Shown here one piece after another: positions 34,413 through 43,121 of a DNA stretch of 64,000 nucleotides (within the stretch, counting starts at the first letter, position 1; each line of letters starts with the position of its first letter). Source of the stretch: Pontibacterium granulatum (lineage in GTDB: Bacteria; Pseudomonadota; Gammaproteobacteria; Pseudomonadales; Balneatricaceae); the NCBI RefSeq assembly GCF_029961155.1, contig NZ_JASBRH010000009.1, positions 1 through 64,000 on the forward strand. Direction: 5' to 3'. Under the pieces are notes generated by a model. It saw nothing but the letters and a program-made list of their open reading frames with translations, searched no databases and was not told the origin of the DNA. A program made the position numbers and the translations under genes.

Positions 34413-35321
34413 TTAGTCGATCAGATCGTCAGGACGGTTCGCCTCGCGCTCGTAGTGGATTGGCAGTGCACGCCCGTAAAACTGTTTAGCGCGCTCTGGG
34501 CGATTTACAGAATCCGGCTCTCGCATGTAGGTCGGCAGCGCAATGTAACGGGACGTCTTACCTTCCACCGGGGTTACACGGTGCATCGAAAAGCGACCTT
34601 TAAAGATCTGCATATCACCCGGACGCAGTGCCAGTGAATGCACCTTGCTATAGTCACCGTTCAATACACGCGCAACCTCGTCCAGGTTCTCGTTTTCAGG
34701 GGTACGCAGGTCTGGGTAGTATTGAAACTCACCGCCCTTCTCCGGTTCCTGAACCAGAATAGACACGGTGAATTCGTTACCGTCAAAGTGCCATGGGAAG
34801 TAATCGCCTTCATCCATGATGCTGTATGGGTTGCTGCCCAGCGGATCAGCCCAACGGTAAATCGGTGCAATCCCTAAGCAGTCAGACACAAACTGCAAAA
34901 TCACATCATTATCGTAGATGGCACGCAGGTCGGAGTACTGTTCCAGGATGTCGGAGTTCACAAATCCGCTGGAGCGTTTTTCGAAGAAACGCGCCGGGTG
35001 ATCTTCAGGAAGTGATGTATCTTCCTTAGTCATATATGGGTTGTGGCTGTCTTCAGACCAGTAGATTTCATCGCGCTGACGCTCGACTTCCTGGCGCATG
35101 CGCTCAATGGATTCCGGCTTGATGATGTCCGGGATACGGCAGCAACCCACAGCATCCAGCTCTTTGCGGCACTGGTCCACCAGCGCTTGACGTTTTGGGG
35201 ATTCCAGATCGTGGATCGGGTAGGTTTCCAGATCGACCAGATCTTCCAACTCAGGCATTACAGACGGCGCTACTGTGAGCTCAACTGCATTCTGTTCGTT
35301 AATGCTAACTGCTTCTGTCAT
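34413..35321 (-). CDS. Fe(II)/2-oxoglutarate oxygenase, BesD/HalD-like, HxD form (copy 1)
   Basis: 302-residue cytoplasmic non-haem iron oxygenase. Facial triad H178-x-D180 (PWHFDGNEFTVS) and distal H247 (SMHRVTP); R258, eleven residues later, suits 2-oxoglutarate binding. The sequence around the triad (YRWADPL, PWHFDGNEF, FKGRF.MHRV, PTYM) resembles the BesD/HalD group of free-amino-acid oxygenases and halogenases. The presence of Asp rather than Gly in the HxD/HxG position predicts hydroxylation, not halogenation. Substrate unknown; an amino acid or betaine is plausible. Divergent from its paralogue at 35835. Confidence 0.8.
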   Translation of the reverse strand: MTEAVSINEQNAVELTVAPSVMPELEDLVDLETYPIHDLESPKRQALVDQCRKELDAVGCCRIPDIIKPESIERMRQEVERQRDEIYWSEDSHNPYMTKEDTSLPEDHPARFFEKRSSGFVNSDILEQYSDLRAIYDNDVILQFVSDCLGIAPIYRWADPLGSNPYSIMDEGDYFPWHFDGNEFTVSILVQEPEKGGEFQYYPDLRTPENENLDEVARVLNGDYSKVHSLALRPGDMQIFKGRFSMHRVTPVEGKTSRYIALPTYMREPDSVNRPERAKQFYGRALPIHYEREANRPDDLID

Positions 35322-35834
35322 GATTCAACCTTTTTTATTTTTCGCGTTGGTAAATATTCAGTGGCCCACAGCCACAAAACCAATTTAGTTAAAAATCATG
35401 TTCAGAAAAAACAGATATATGGATGGTTAAAATTAAGTTTTTCGATATGTGAGCCACATCGACAATCCCTTCTAGTTTTCCAAACCAAGAATGGACACTA
35501 AATCTTTTAAATATCAAATATTTACTAAATCCACACATCAATTTACAATTTCCTCACAAGCACAAAAACCGGCATCAAATCGATATTTTCGATCCATAAA
35601 ATCAATTTATTTTGATCGAGACACACTTCTTTTAAAAACGCGTAACCATCGCAAAAAACATTCTCAACTATTTAAAATTGCAATACTGCATCCGGAGCAC
35701 TTCTGCAGCCCCCATCCGCTCTACATTATTTAAAAAATCGATTTAAAAACGCGGTTTTCTTCGTTTGCCGCCAGGCGTTTCCCGCGATGAATATGTGGCC
35801 ATTCCATGACAAAAATAAACCTAAAGAGGTCCCT
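35322..35834. other. A/T-rich divergent region between the two oxygenase genes
   Basis: About 510 bp, strongly A/T-rich. It contains an exact 12-bp direct repeat TTTAAAAACGCG at 35631-35642 and 35742-35753, and several TCGAT words (for example ATCGATATTTTCGATCC about 35580). These are candidate regulator sites. An 80-codon plus frame at 35491-35733 has no coding look and no ribosome-binding site. Confidence 0.45.
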
Positions 35835-36716
35835 ATGACTGCCACAACTCAGAAAGACTATGCTCAGCAACTTGAACGCCTGGCTCAGATCGTTGATTTG
35901 GACAAATACCCAATCCACGATCTGGAGCACCCCGTGACCCAGGAACTGGTCGCTCGTTGCCGTGAACAGCTGGATGATATCGGCTGCAGCGTTATCGCTG
36001 ACTTTGTCCGCCCGGAAGCTCAGGAACGGATGCGCTTGGAAGCACGCCGCCTCCTGCCGTGTATCTTCCGCTCCGAGCAGGAGCACAACCCATACATGAC
36101 GAAGAAAGACGATCAGCTGTCTAACGATCATCCCAACCACTACCTGCAGCGGCGCACCGCGGGCTTCGTCAACACCGATATCATCCCGGAAGACTCCGAC
36201 ATGCTGGGGATGTACGACAACGACATCATGACCCGCTTTGTGGGTGAGTGTCTGGGCATCTGGCCGATTTACACCTGGGCTGATCCGCTGGCGCGTTGCC
36301 CGTACGGTATTCTGGAAGACGGCGATTACTTCCCGTGGCACTTTGACGGTAACGAGTTCACTGTCAGCGTATCTGTGGAACAACCGGCTGAAGGCGGTAT
36401 CTTCGAGTACGCACCAAATATCCGCACCAAGGAAGATGAAAACATCGAAGCGGTGAAACGCGTGCTGAATGGAGATAAAGAAGGGGTCTACGAGCTGGAA
36501 TGGAAACCGGGCTATCTACAGCTCTTTAAGGGCCGCTATGCGCTGCACCGCGTGCAGAAGGTGAAAGGCCCGGGCGCCTGGATCACGGCCCTGCCAACTT
36601 ACATGACCGATCCGGATACGGTGAACCGCCCGGAGCATTCCAAGCAGTTCTACGGTCGTGCTCTGCCGGTCCACTTTGAGCGCGAAGCCAACCGTCCGGA
36701 CACCCTGCTGGACTAA
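35835..36716 (+). CDS. Fe(II)/2-oxoglutarate oxygenase, BesD/HalD-like, HxD form (copy 2)
   Basis: 293-residue paralogue of the preceding gene; long shared runs include DYFPWHFDGNEFTVS and KQFYGRALP. Iron ligands H169, D171 and H238 are intact. The residue aligned with R258 of copy 1 is Trp (about W249, in GPGAWITALPTY), so the usual 2-oxoglutarate-binding arginine seems to be missing or replaced by another residue. Start at MTATTQKDYA, after AAAGAGGTCCCT; a frame open to 35787 lacks a site. The two copies may have different cosubstrate handling or substrates. Confidence 0.8.
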   Translation: MTATTQKDYAQQLERLAQIVDLDKYPIHDLEHPVTQELVARCREQLDDIGCSVIADFVRPEAQERMRLEARRLLPCIFRSEQEHNPYMTKKDDQLSNDHPNHYLQRRTAGFVNTDIIPEDSDMLGMYDNDIMTRFVGECLGIWPIYTWADPLARCPYGILEDGDYFPWHFDGNEFTVSVSVEQPAEGGIFEYAPNIRTKEDENIEAVKRVLNGDKEGVYELEWKPGYLQLFKGRYALHRVQKVKGPGAWITALPTYMTDPDTVNRPEHSKQFYGRALPVHFEREANRPDTLLD

Positions 36717-36744
36717 ATCGTTTTTGCGAACGCCCCTTCAACGT

Positions 36745-36771
36745 AAAAAGCCTTCCAACAGGAAGGCTTTT
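36745..36771. terminator. bidirectional rho-independent terminator
   Basis: AAAAAGCCTTCC-AACA-GGAAGGCTTTT between the convergent oxygenase and LysR genes. A-tract on one side and T-tract on the other serve both strands. Confidence 0.8.
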
Positions 36772-36776
36772 CTTTA

Positions 36777-37640
36777 TCAGGACACCTGGATATTACTGAC
36801 CTGATTGCGGATCTCATCGGCGAAACAGCGCACCGCCTCACTCACGTCCCCGGGGCTCATATGCAGTTCGATCTCGATCTCTCCCAAGTCCGGCAATCCT
36901 TCTGACGGCTTGATCACCCGCCACTCATCTTTCACCAGTGACTCGGACAGCGCCGAGATCGCCAAACCATTGGTGATCGCAATATCAAAGCCGGTCACGC
37001 CCTGACACTCGAACGAGACAAACCAGTCCTTCTCGTTCTGATTCAGCTTCTCGACGATGTTATGTCGGTAGGCACACCCTTGCTCGTACAACGCCAACGG
37101 AATCGGCTGACTGATATCCAGTTGGTAATCCTTGGCGGCCACCCAGCAGATCTTCTCGCGGCGCACCAGCTGGCCACCGGATTCCTTCGGATCACGGGTT
37201 GCCAGAATCAGATCCAGCTCGCCTTCCCGCAGGCTTTGGTAAAGGTTGTGGCTGTTGTCATTTTTGATCTGGATACGGATCTTCGGAAAGCGGCTGATGA
37301 ACTGTTTCAGAGAATTCAGGATATAGGCACGCGCATAGCCATCGGGGATGCCAAAGCGCACCACGCCCGATACCTCTTCGTCACTGATCGCGTTAAAGGC
37401 CTCTTCCGACAGATTGAGAATCTTGCGGGCATAAGAGAGCAGGATCTCGCCCTCGTGGGTAAGGGTAAACTGGTTATAGCTGCGGTTAAGCAGTTGCTTA
37501 CCCGTGCCCTCTTCCAGCTTCTTCAACTGAATGCTGACCGCCGCCTGGGTACGATGCAAAGACGCTGCGGCTTTGGTGATACTGCCCGCATCCACAATCG
37601 CCACAAAGGTTGCCAACTGGCCGAAGTCGAGCCTTTTCAT
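36777..37640 (-). CDS. LysR-family transcriptional regulator
   Basis: 287 residues with an N-terminal helix-turn-helix (FGQLATFVAIVDAGSITKAAASLHRTQAAVSIQLKKLE type, residues 6-44) and a LysR substrate-binding domain. It belongs to a different LysR branch from the 18842/33347 pair. Convergent with the second oxygenase gene, sharing its terminator. The target is not evident. Confidence 0.9.
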   Translation of the reverse strand: MKRLDFGQLATFVAIVDAGSITKAAASLHRTQAAVSIQLKKLEEGTGKQLLNRSYNQFTLTHEGEILLSYARKILNLSEEAFNAISDEEVSGVVRFGIPDGYARAYILNSLKQFISRFPKIRIQIKNDNSHNLYQSLREGELDLILATRDPKESGGQLVRREKICWVAAKDYQLDISQPIPLALYEQGCAYRHNIVEKLNQNEKDWFVSFECQGVTGFDIAITNGLAISALSESLVKDEWRVIKPSEGLPDLGEIEIELHMSPGDVSEAVRCFADEIRNQVSNIQVS

Positions 37641-37757
37641 AGGTTATCCAAAGCCACGTTATTCCAATCACTTGAATGTATCACTCAATCCTAAGCTTTG
37701 TAATGTGGAATACGACATGTGGGCGAGCGATAAGACCACATGCCGTATCAGCCGTTT

Positions 37758-38228
37758 CTAAGCGCACAGCGCTCGCAGGCTTCCGATGATTTGCACATTC
37801 TCAGGGGCGATTTTCTGTTCATCACGACATAACCAGATCGGCTTAATCCCGGCAGCCAACGCAGGCTCAATATCCTTAGCCAACGTATCACCGACCATTG
37901 CAATGCGCTCTTTTGGGATACCCAGCCGATCAATAATTGCGGGCAGAAACTCCGGCATACCCTTAGCTAACCCCAAGTTTGCCTGGCAGAAGTAACCCGA
38001 GATGTACTGACTCAATCCGACACGTGCAAAGGCTTTTGCGATATCCGCTTCACTGGAATCCGCAGCACCGGTGGCGATGTAAATCTTGGCATGCTGTGAC
38101 AGATAACCCAGCGCCTCTTTGGCCCCATCAACCGCCTCAACCACCTCCCAATCACACATCTTCCCGGGTACATCTGGGAAGTCGATCATGAGCGTATCGC
38201 CCCAATCAAACAGGTAAGTATCGATCAT
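37758..38228 (-). CDS. HAD-superfamily hydrolase
   Basis: 156-residue phosphatase-like protein. Motif I DWGDTL (residues 8-13, D-x-D-like with Gly between), motif II Thr in IATGAA, and motif III/IV in MVGDTLAKDIEPAL followed by AAGIKPIWL. The short cap places it with small HAD phosphatases such as phosphoglycolate phosphatase-like enzymes. The second acidic residue of motif I (D11) is present, so catalysis is expected. Substrate unknown. Precedes the ABM-domain gene on the same strand. Confidence 0.82.
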   Translation of the reverse strand: MIDTYLFDWGDTLMIDFPDVPGKMCDWEVVEAVDGAKEALGYLSQHAKIYIATGAADSSEADIAKAFARVGLSQYISGYFCQANLGLAKGMPEFLPAIIDRLGIPKERIAMVGDTLAKDIEPALAAGIKPIWLCRDEQKIAPENVQIIGSLRALCA

Positions 38229-38263
38229 TGAACTGCCTTGTAGACTTTCAGTGGGATTGGCGG

Positions 38264-38581
38264 TCAGATACCGTAATCACGCTCAACCTTGGCGATGCGT
38301 GTTTTGAAGGAGGAATACCAGCGCTCATGCCCGAGTTTTTGCGCTTCCAGATGTTCCAGGTTTGCTTTCCAGTTCTTGATCGACTCAAGATCAGACCAAT
38401 AGGAAACGGTAATACCCACCTCTTCCCGTGCGGATTCCACCCCCAGAAAACCAGGTTGTTCTGAAGCCAGCTTCACCATTCTTTCAGCCATCTCACCGTA
38501 GCCGTTGTCGTCGTTGGTGCGAAGAGAAGTAAAGATAACTGCGTAGTAAGGAGGTTCGGGTGTTTCTGCGATGAGTGTCAC
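38264..38581 (-). CDS. antibiotic biosynthesis monooxygenase (ABM) domain protein
   Basis: 105-residue dimeric ferredoxin-fold protein. The pattern PGFLGVESAREEVGITVSYW-type beta strand, followed by NWKANLEHLEAQKLGHERWY, is typical of ABM/YgiN-like proteins, which include quinol and haem-degrading monooxygenases. Located 35 bp upstream of the HAD gene on the same strand, probably cotranscribed. The exact reaction cannot be assigned. Confidence 0.82.
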   Translation of the reverse strand: MTLIAETPEPPYYAVIFTSLRTNDDNGYGEMAERMVKLASEQPGFLGVESAREEVGITVSYWSDLESIKNWKANLEHLEAQKLGHERWYSSFKTRIAKVERDYGI

Positions 38582-38751
38582 TGTGAATTCCTGGCGTGGG
38601 TGTTATGGTATGCCTACTTGCCTGCAGATGGTTTGAGTATGGCCCCAAATCATCTGCAGCAGGCGGATACACAAAGCGGATATTGTATGCCCCTGAAACC
38701 TGCCTCAACAAGCCGTTAATCACACTGATTCATTGCACGTGAAAAGTCCGC

Positions 38752-39141
38752 CTAGGCTCCGTCAGTTACATCTCTTGTGCACTTGATAAACTCGATACTC
38801 ATCAGCACAACGCCCATAAACACCGTTATAGAGGCCGCCGCCAGTACCGGATCAAGCGTTTCCGCATCTAGAAACTCACCGTATAGGAGAAACAGTCCCG
38901 GGAGCAAAACCACAGCCCCCGCTTGATGAAGGTAAAACTGCACACATGCCAACCTTGACGTCGAGTTGTTAAGCCAGAGCTTATGGCATAAGCCATACAG
39001 AAACGACAGTAGGAAACCAACCAGCATAATATGGGCGTGTGTCACAAACTGTCCGTGATTGCCCGACGCCGCCATATATATGCCCAAAAGCAAGCCCAAT
39101 ATCGCATAACCAAACGCTGTTAATACAAACTTACGGTCCAT
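38752..39141 (-). CDS. four-helix membrane protein of unknown function
   Basis: 129 residues, four hydrophobic helices. Start at MDRKFVLTAF with GAGGG upstream (an in-frame start at 39159 has none). His residues THAHIMLVGFLLSFLYGLCHKLW in helix two and HQAGAVVLLPG in helix three recall haem-ligand patterns of oxidase-related membrane proteins, but no family can be named with certainty. It stands alone between the ABM gene and a divergent lipoprotein gene. Confidence 0.65.
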   Translation of the reverse strand: MDRKFVLTAFGYAILGLLLGIYMAASGNHGQFVTHAHIMLVGFLLSFLYGLCHKLWLNNSTSRLACVQFYLHQAGAVVLLPGLFLLYGEFLDAETLDPVLAAASITVFMGVVLMSIEFIKCTRDVTDGA

Positions 39142-39355
39142 AAACAACCCTCTGTACACAAGTTGCTACAGAAAGTGTAGACCAGAGATACATTCCGCCT
39201 GTAGGCGCGAGAAATCTTTAACACACATTGCTGTGATCCGGTACACAACTGCTTCCGGCCGAGCCTATCGGCTTATGTTTTTCTACACATAAAGCTCAAA
39301 CCGCCCATCACCAGTCGTCTATAGTTCTACAAGTTGAGTGACTGGAAGCGCTACG

Positions 39356-40231
39356 ATGAAAACCAAGCCGTTACTGCTGATCTCCCTCCTTTGCTTGCCA
39401 TTAGCGGGCTGCAATACGCTAAAAGAGTGGCTTCCTCTGCAGGACGCTGAGCGACAAGCCCCCAACAGCGCTGAGCCCGAGCTATCCAGTGCCGATATCT
39501 ACTATCGGTTGGGTGTGCGCCTTGCCAGTGGCAACGATGGCGATCCCAATTATCCTCGTGCGCTGGATGCGTTTCAGAAAGCGGCCGACCTGGGGCATGT
39601 GGAAGCGCAATACATGTTGGGTACGGCGTATCTCAACGGTAAAGGTACTCAACCAGATACAGAGCAAGCAGTTAAATGGTTGGAGAAGTCCGCACAAAAG
39701 GGGCATGCACAAGCGCAGTACGCACTGGGAAATATCTATCTGAACGGACGTGGCGTTTCGCCAGAAGAAGCCTGGGGCGTGCACTGGTTGATGCGATCTG
39801 CAAAACAGGGGCATGGCCCCGCCCAGTTAGCAACCGGTGTCGCCTTTGCGACCGGTATGGGGGTTGTCCAAGACTTGGGGGAAGCCTCAATGTGGCTACG
39901 GTTGGCACAGAGTAATAACCAACCACAGGCGCAAGCCTTACTGAATAGGCTCCACACTAAGATGAGCGCCGACGAAATCGCGCAAGCAGACGCACGCTTT
40001 AATCGCTGGTCCCCACAGCGTTACACAACAGTCATTTCTCCCGCTGAAATCCGGTTTGTACAACACTGCCTGAACCTGTTGGGTTTCCCATCAGGATCAA
40101 TCGATGGTTTGCTGGGGCCAAACACCCGTAAAGGAATTGCGGCGTATACGTCAGACCGTGGATTGTCTGACATTGGCAATAAGCTAAATACTGACCTGAT
40201 CAGCGCGATCAGGTCAGAAATGGGGGCGTGA
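39356..40231 (+). CDS. Sel1-repeat lipoprotein with C-terminal peptidoglycan-binding domain
   Basis: 291 residues. Lipoprotein signal LLLISLLCLPLAGC with lipobox LAGC (Cys at residue 19). Sel1-type repeats follow at about 70-200 (AQYMLGTAYLNGKGTQ, AQYALGNIYLNGRGV, AQLATGVAFATGMGV). The C-terminal part (VQHCLNLLGFPSGSIDGLLGPNTRKGIAAY, about 235-264) is a PG_binding_1 domain. It probably sits in the periplasm at the outer membrane, bound to peptidoglycan. Start chosen with GGAAG seven bases upstream. Confidence 0.85.
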   Translation: MKTKPLLLISLLCLPLAGCNTLKEWLPLQDAERQAPNSAEPELSSADIYYRLGVRLASGNDGDPNYPRALDAFQKAADLGHVEAQYMLGTAYLNGKGTQPDTEQAVKWLEKSAQKGHAQAQYALGNIYLNGRGVSPEEAWGVHWLMRSAKQGHGPAQLATGVAFATGMGVVQDLGEASMWLRLAQSNNQPQAQALLNRLHTKMSADEIAQADARFNRWSPQRYTTVISPAEIRFVQHCLNLLGFPSGSIDGLLGPNTRKGIAAYTSDRGLSDIGNKLNTDLISAIRSEMGA

Positions 40232-40401
40232 CCTGTACTAACTCAGATCTGACCTTACCTCGCGTTTAGGATGACATCAAAGCAAGGTTGCCTGCCGGTG
40301 AACCAAAGGGGCACAAGGACGTACGGACGTGAATAGCCTAGCTATGTCGCTTTGCAGACACTCTCAGCAATTTGCGTTAAGAAGCAAATACCGCCCTGAT
40401 A

Positions 40402-40983
40402 TCATTTTAAACAGTTAAAAAGATCATCTATCAAATCATTAACACTGTTTTCAGAATTACTAGTCCGTGCGTACAGACGCAAACCAATTAGCTGCATCTG
40501 AATCAACCGAGCCAACCGTTGCGGGTCTTTAGAGGAATCAATTTCACCTGCTTGCTGGGCCTGAGACAACAGATCAGCGAACGCGTTTTCCATAACCTTT
40601 AGCAAGCGTTTTGATTCCTCTAGCAGCTCTTCGTTTTCTTCAGTGAGTTCAGAGACGGTCTTAACCAGCATACACATCTCATTAGGGGCCTGATTTTTCC
40701 CCTGCTGAACCACCAACTTCACAAAGTGTTTCATCGCTGCTAGGGGGCTTGGTGTCGCTTCAACAGATGCTTGCAATCGCTTCAGGCTGCCGTCGGCGTA
40801 ACATTGAAGAGTTTCCTTGAACAAACCCTCCTTACTACCAAAAGCGGCATAAATACTACCAGGACGCATATCGATATGGTCTTGAAGGTTACGCATTGAG
40901 GTTGCATGAAAGCCTTTTTCCCAGAACAGATTGGTCGCCTGGTTTATTACCAACTGACGATCATGCTTCAACTTATTAGCCAT
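40402..40983 (-). CDS. TetR-family transcriptional repressor
   Basis: 193 residues. The TetR DNA-binding domain lies at about 8-55 (ATNLFWEKGFHATSMRNLQDHIDMRPGSIYAAFGSKEGLF), and the C-terminal half is helical, with cysteines (ETLQCYAD, NEMCMLV). Similar to NemR/AcrR-like repressors of electrophile response. Divergent from two glutathione S-transferase genes, with a perfect palindrome between them, so it most likely represses both units. ATG 40983 is preferred over an upstream TTG. Confidence 0.88.
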   Translation of the reverse strand: MANKLKHDRQLVINQATNLFWEKGFHATSMRNLQDHIDMRPGSIYAAFGSKEGLFKETLQCYADGSLKRLQASVEATPSPLAAMKHFVKLVVQQGKNQAPNEMCMLVKTVSELTEENEELLEESKRLLKVMENAFADLLSQAQQAGEIDSSKDPQRLARLIQMQLIGLRLYARTSNSENSVNDLIDDLFNCLK

Positions 40984-41021
40984 ATGAAAATTTTTATTTG
41001 AAAGTGTATTCAAATTTTATA

Positions 41022-41037
41022 TTGAACACTCGTTCAA
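41022..41037. promoter_or_regulatory. candidate TetR operator
   Basis: Perfect dyad TTGAAC-ACTC-GTTCAA in the 139-bp divergent spacer between the tetR-type gene and the GST gene. A related half-site CTGAACG follows at about 41054. Size and position suit a TetR dimer. Confidence 0.6.
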
Positions 41038-41122
41038 GTCCAGATAGGATAACCTGAACGATCGATCAATTACAGACTCAGAAGCATTTAAAAATTTGCG
41101 TAACGGACTTGGTAGATAAACT

Positions 41123-41989
41123 ATGGGCATCCAATACACACCACCAGAAGTCTGGACCTTTGATGAAACGAACGGCGGTACTTGGGCGAAAGTTAACCGT
41201 CCTACCGCTGGCGCTACACATGAGGCGATTCTTCCAGTTGGAAAGCAACCACTACAGCTCTATTCAATGGGCACACCAAACGGACAAAAAGTCACCATCA
41301 TGCTTGAAGAGCTGTTGGCTCAGGGGGTATCAGAGGCCGAGTATGATGCACATTTGATTAAAATTAGTGACGGTGATCAGTTCTCTACAGGGTTTGTAGC
41401 GGCGAACCCTAATTCAAAAATCCCGGTGTTGATTGATCACTCAGCACAGGATTCCCCTGTTCGTGTATTTGAATCCGGCAATATTCTTTTATATCTCGCT
41501 GAGAAGTTTTCCAAACTACTGCCTGCAACGTCCGCCGAAAAGACAGAAACCTTAAACTGGCTTTTTTGGTTACAGGGTTCTGCGCCCTACCTAGGCGGTG
41601 GTTTTGGTCACTTCTACGTATACGCCCCGGAAAAGATGGAATACCCGATTAACCGTTTCACTATGGAGGTAAAGCGCCAGTTGGATTTGCTGGATAAGCA
41701 GCTGGCAAACCAGCAGTACATTGCAGGTGATTATTACAGTATTGCTGATATAGCAATCTGGCCCTGGTATGGAAATCTGGTCCTTGGAAATCAATACAAT
41801 GCCGCAGATTTTTTGGATGTTAATAGTTATCCAAACCTACAACGCTGGGCAAAAGAGATAGAACAACGCCCGGCTGTTCAACGAGGGCGTATTGTTAACC
41901 GAACCTGGGGCGAAAGTTGGGAGCAACTAGCAGAAAGACATAGCGCTTCTGATATTGACCACGTTCTAAAACTTAAACCCCGAAATTAA
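41123..41989 (+). CDS. yghU: glutathione S-transferase, YghU-like
   Basis: 288 residues, thioredoxin-fold N-domain and helical C-domain. Residues matching YghU/Nu-class disulfide-bond oxidoreductases: YTPPEVWTFD at the N-terminus, LYSMGTPNGQKVTIMLEEL, ANPNSKIPVL and FESGNILLYLAEK. These enzymes use two glutathiones to reduce disulfides and peroxides. Preceded by a TetR-type operator and followed by a second GST gene. Confidence 0.9.
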   Translation: MGIQYTPPEVWTFDETNGGTWAKVNRPTAGATHEAILPVGKQPLQLYSMGTPNGQKVTIMLEELLAQGVSEAEYDAHLIKISDGDQFSTGFVAANPNSKIPVLIDHSAQDSPVRVFESGNILLYLAEKFSKLLPATSAEKTETLNWLFWLQGSAPYLGGGFGHFYVYAPEKMEYPINRFTMEVKRQLDLLDKQLANQQYIAGDYYSIADIAIWPWYGNLVLGNQYNAADFLDVNSYPNLQRWAKEIEQRPAVQRGRIVNRTWGESWEQLAERHSASDIDHVLKLKPRN

Positions 41990-42001
41990 AAAGTGAAGAC
42001 G

Positions 42002-42673
42002 ATGCTGAAATTTTACTTTCACCCTACCCCTAATCCTATGAAAGTCGCTCTGTTTCTCGAAGAAGCAGGCTTATCCTATGAATTAGTGCCTGTTGATACG
42101 TTGAAGGGAGAACAACATACACCTGAATATAAATCGATTAACCCAAACAGCAAGGTACCCGCCATTGATGATGATGGCACCGTGGTGTTCGACTCTACCG
42201 CCATCCTGCTGTATCTGGCAGAAAAGCATGACGTATTTCTGGGTGCTAAGGAAAATCGTGGCGAGCTTCTGTCATGGTTGATGTTCATTGCCACGGGATT
42301 GGGCCCCTATTCTGGCCAGGCGGTTCACTTTCAGCGTTCAGCCCCCGAGAATATTCCTTACGCCGTTAACCGCTATCGCAAAGAGGCGATTCGCCACTAT
42401 CAGGTTCTGAATGATCGGCTAGAAGGCAGGGATTTTCTGGTTGGAGATTGCTTTACTCTGGCGGATATTTCAGCTTGGGGATGGATAGACCGGGTGACCC
42501 CAGTTCTAGGTGAAGGAGAGCTGGAAAATTTCCCTGAGCTCCAGCGCTGGTTTACAACAGTGGATGCACGCCCATCTGTAAAGAAAACCCGGGCCTTGGC
42601 TCAAGAATACAGTTTCAAATCAGATATGGATGAAGAAGCGAAGCGAGCTCTGTTTCCGCAGAATTATCAATAG
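42002..42673 (+). CDS. glutathione S-transferase
   Basis: 223 residues from MLKFYFHPTPNPMKV, which matches the usual GST N-terminus; an in-frame GTG at 41993 is less likely. NPNSKVPAIDDDGTVVFDSTAILLYLAE is the glutathione-binding beta-beta-alpha segment. The C-domain carries FLVGDCFTLADISAWGW. YfcG-like. Starts 12 bp after the yghU-like gene and is surely cotranscribed, giving a TetR-regulated electrophile or disulfide response operon. Confidence 0.9.
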   Translation: MLKFYFHPTPNPMKVALFLEEAGLSYELVPVDTLKGEQHTPEYKSINPNSKVPAIDDDGTVVFDSTAILLYLAEKHDVFLGAKENRGELLSWLMFIATGLGPYSGQAVHFQRSAPENIPYAVNRYRKEAIRHYQVLNDRLEGRDFLVGDCFTLADISAWGWIDRVTPVLGEGELENFPELQRWFTTVDARPSVKKTRALAQEYSFKSDMDEEAKRALFPQNYQ

Positions 42674-42693
42674 CAGCCCCAGTCCAGTTCCTG

Positions 42694-42720
42694 ATAAAGC
42701 CTGGGTCAACCAGGCTTTAT
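42694..42720 (+). terminator. inverted-repeat terminator of the GST operon
   Basis: ATAAAGCCTGG-GTCAA-CCAGGCTTTAT, perfect 11-bp stem about 20 bp after the stop. The following T-run is weak. Confidence 0.6.
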
Positions 42721-42806
42721 AGTTGTGAGGGCAACGAACAGTTTCTCAACAGCGAGAATATATTCGATCTAATATGGAGCGAAGTGATTGTGTAAACCTC
42801 CCCTAA

Positions 42807-43010
42807 AATAGCGGCAGCCTACTCGCCGGAATCGGCTTCACCATGGCTCTGTTTATAGCGAACCTCGCTTATAACCAGAATATTGTTGATAGCGCTAAAC
42901 TGGGAATATTCCTAGCATCCATTGTTTCCGCAGCGGCGGGTCTCGCACTGTTAATGTGTTCGCCTGAACGTGGCAATATTTCCTCAAGTGAGCCGCGAAT
43001 CAAACGGTGA
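42807..43010 (+). pseudogene. nhaA: 3' fragment of nhaA (Na+/H+ antiporter)
   Basis: After an in-frame TAA at 42804, the frame encodes NSGSLLAGIGFTMALFIANL and continues with a membrane helix (LGIFLASIVSAAAGLALL) to a stop at 43008-43010. GSLLAGIGFTM-LFI is the conserved end of NhaA, so about 67 C-terminal residues remain with no start or upstream part. It marks a deletion or insertion junction just to the left of the mercury module. Confidence 0.75.
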
Positions 43011-43121
43011 GTCATACCATCATTGAGCAATGACAACCGTTGTAGTGTGTGTAGCCAAGAGCATTTATAAATGCATTCAAAAAAGGACGCGAAAAACCGT
43101 CAACGAAGTTCAGGATGGACA

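Noticed and set aside
35491-35733. 80-codon frame between the oxygenase genes
   Set aside because: No ribosome-binding site, A/T-driven composition, and position inside a divergent promoter region.
34413-36716. Radical halogenases
   Set aside because: Both proteins keep Asp in HxD; BesD-type halogenases have Gly there to make room for chloride.
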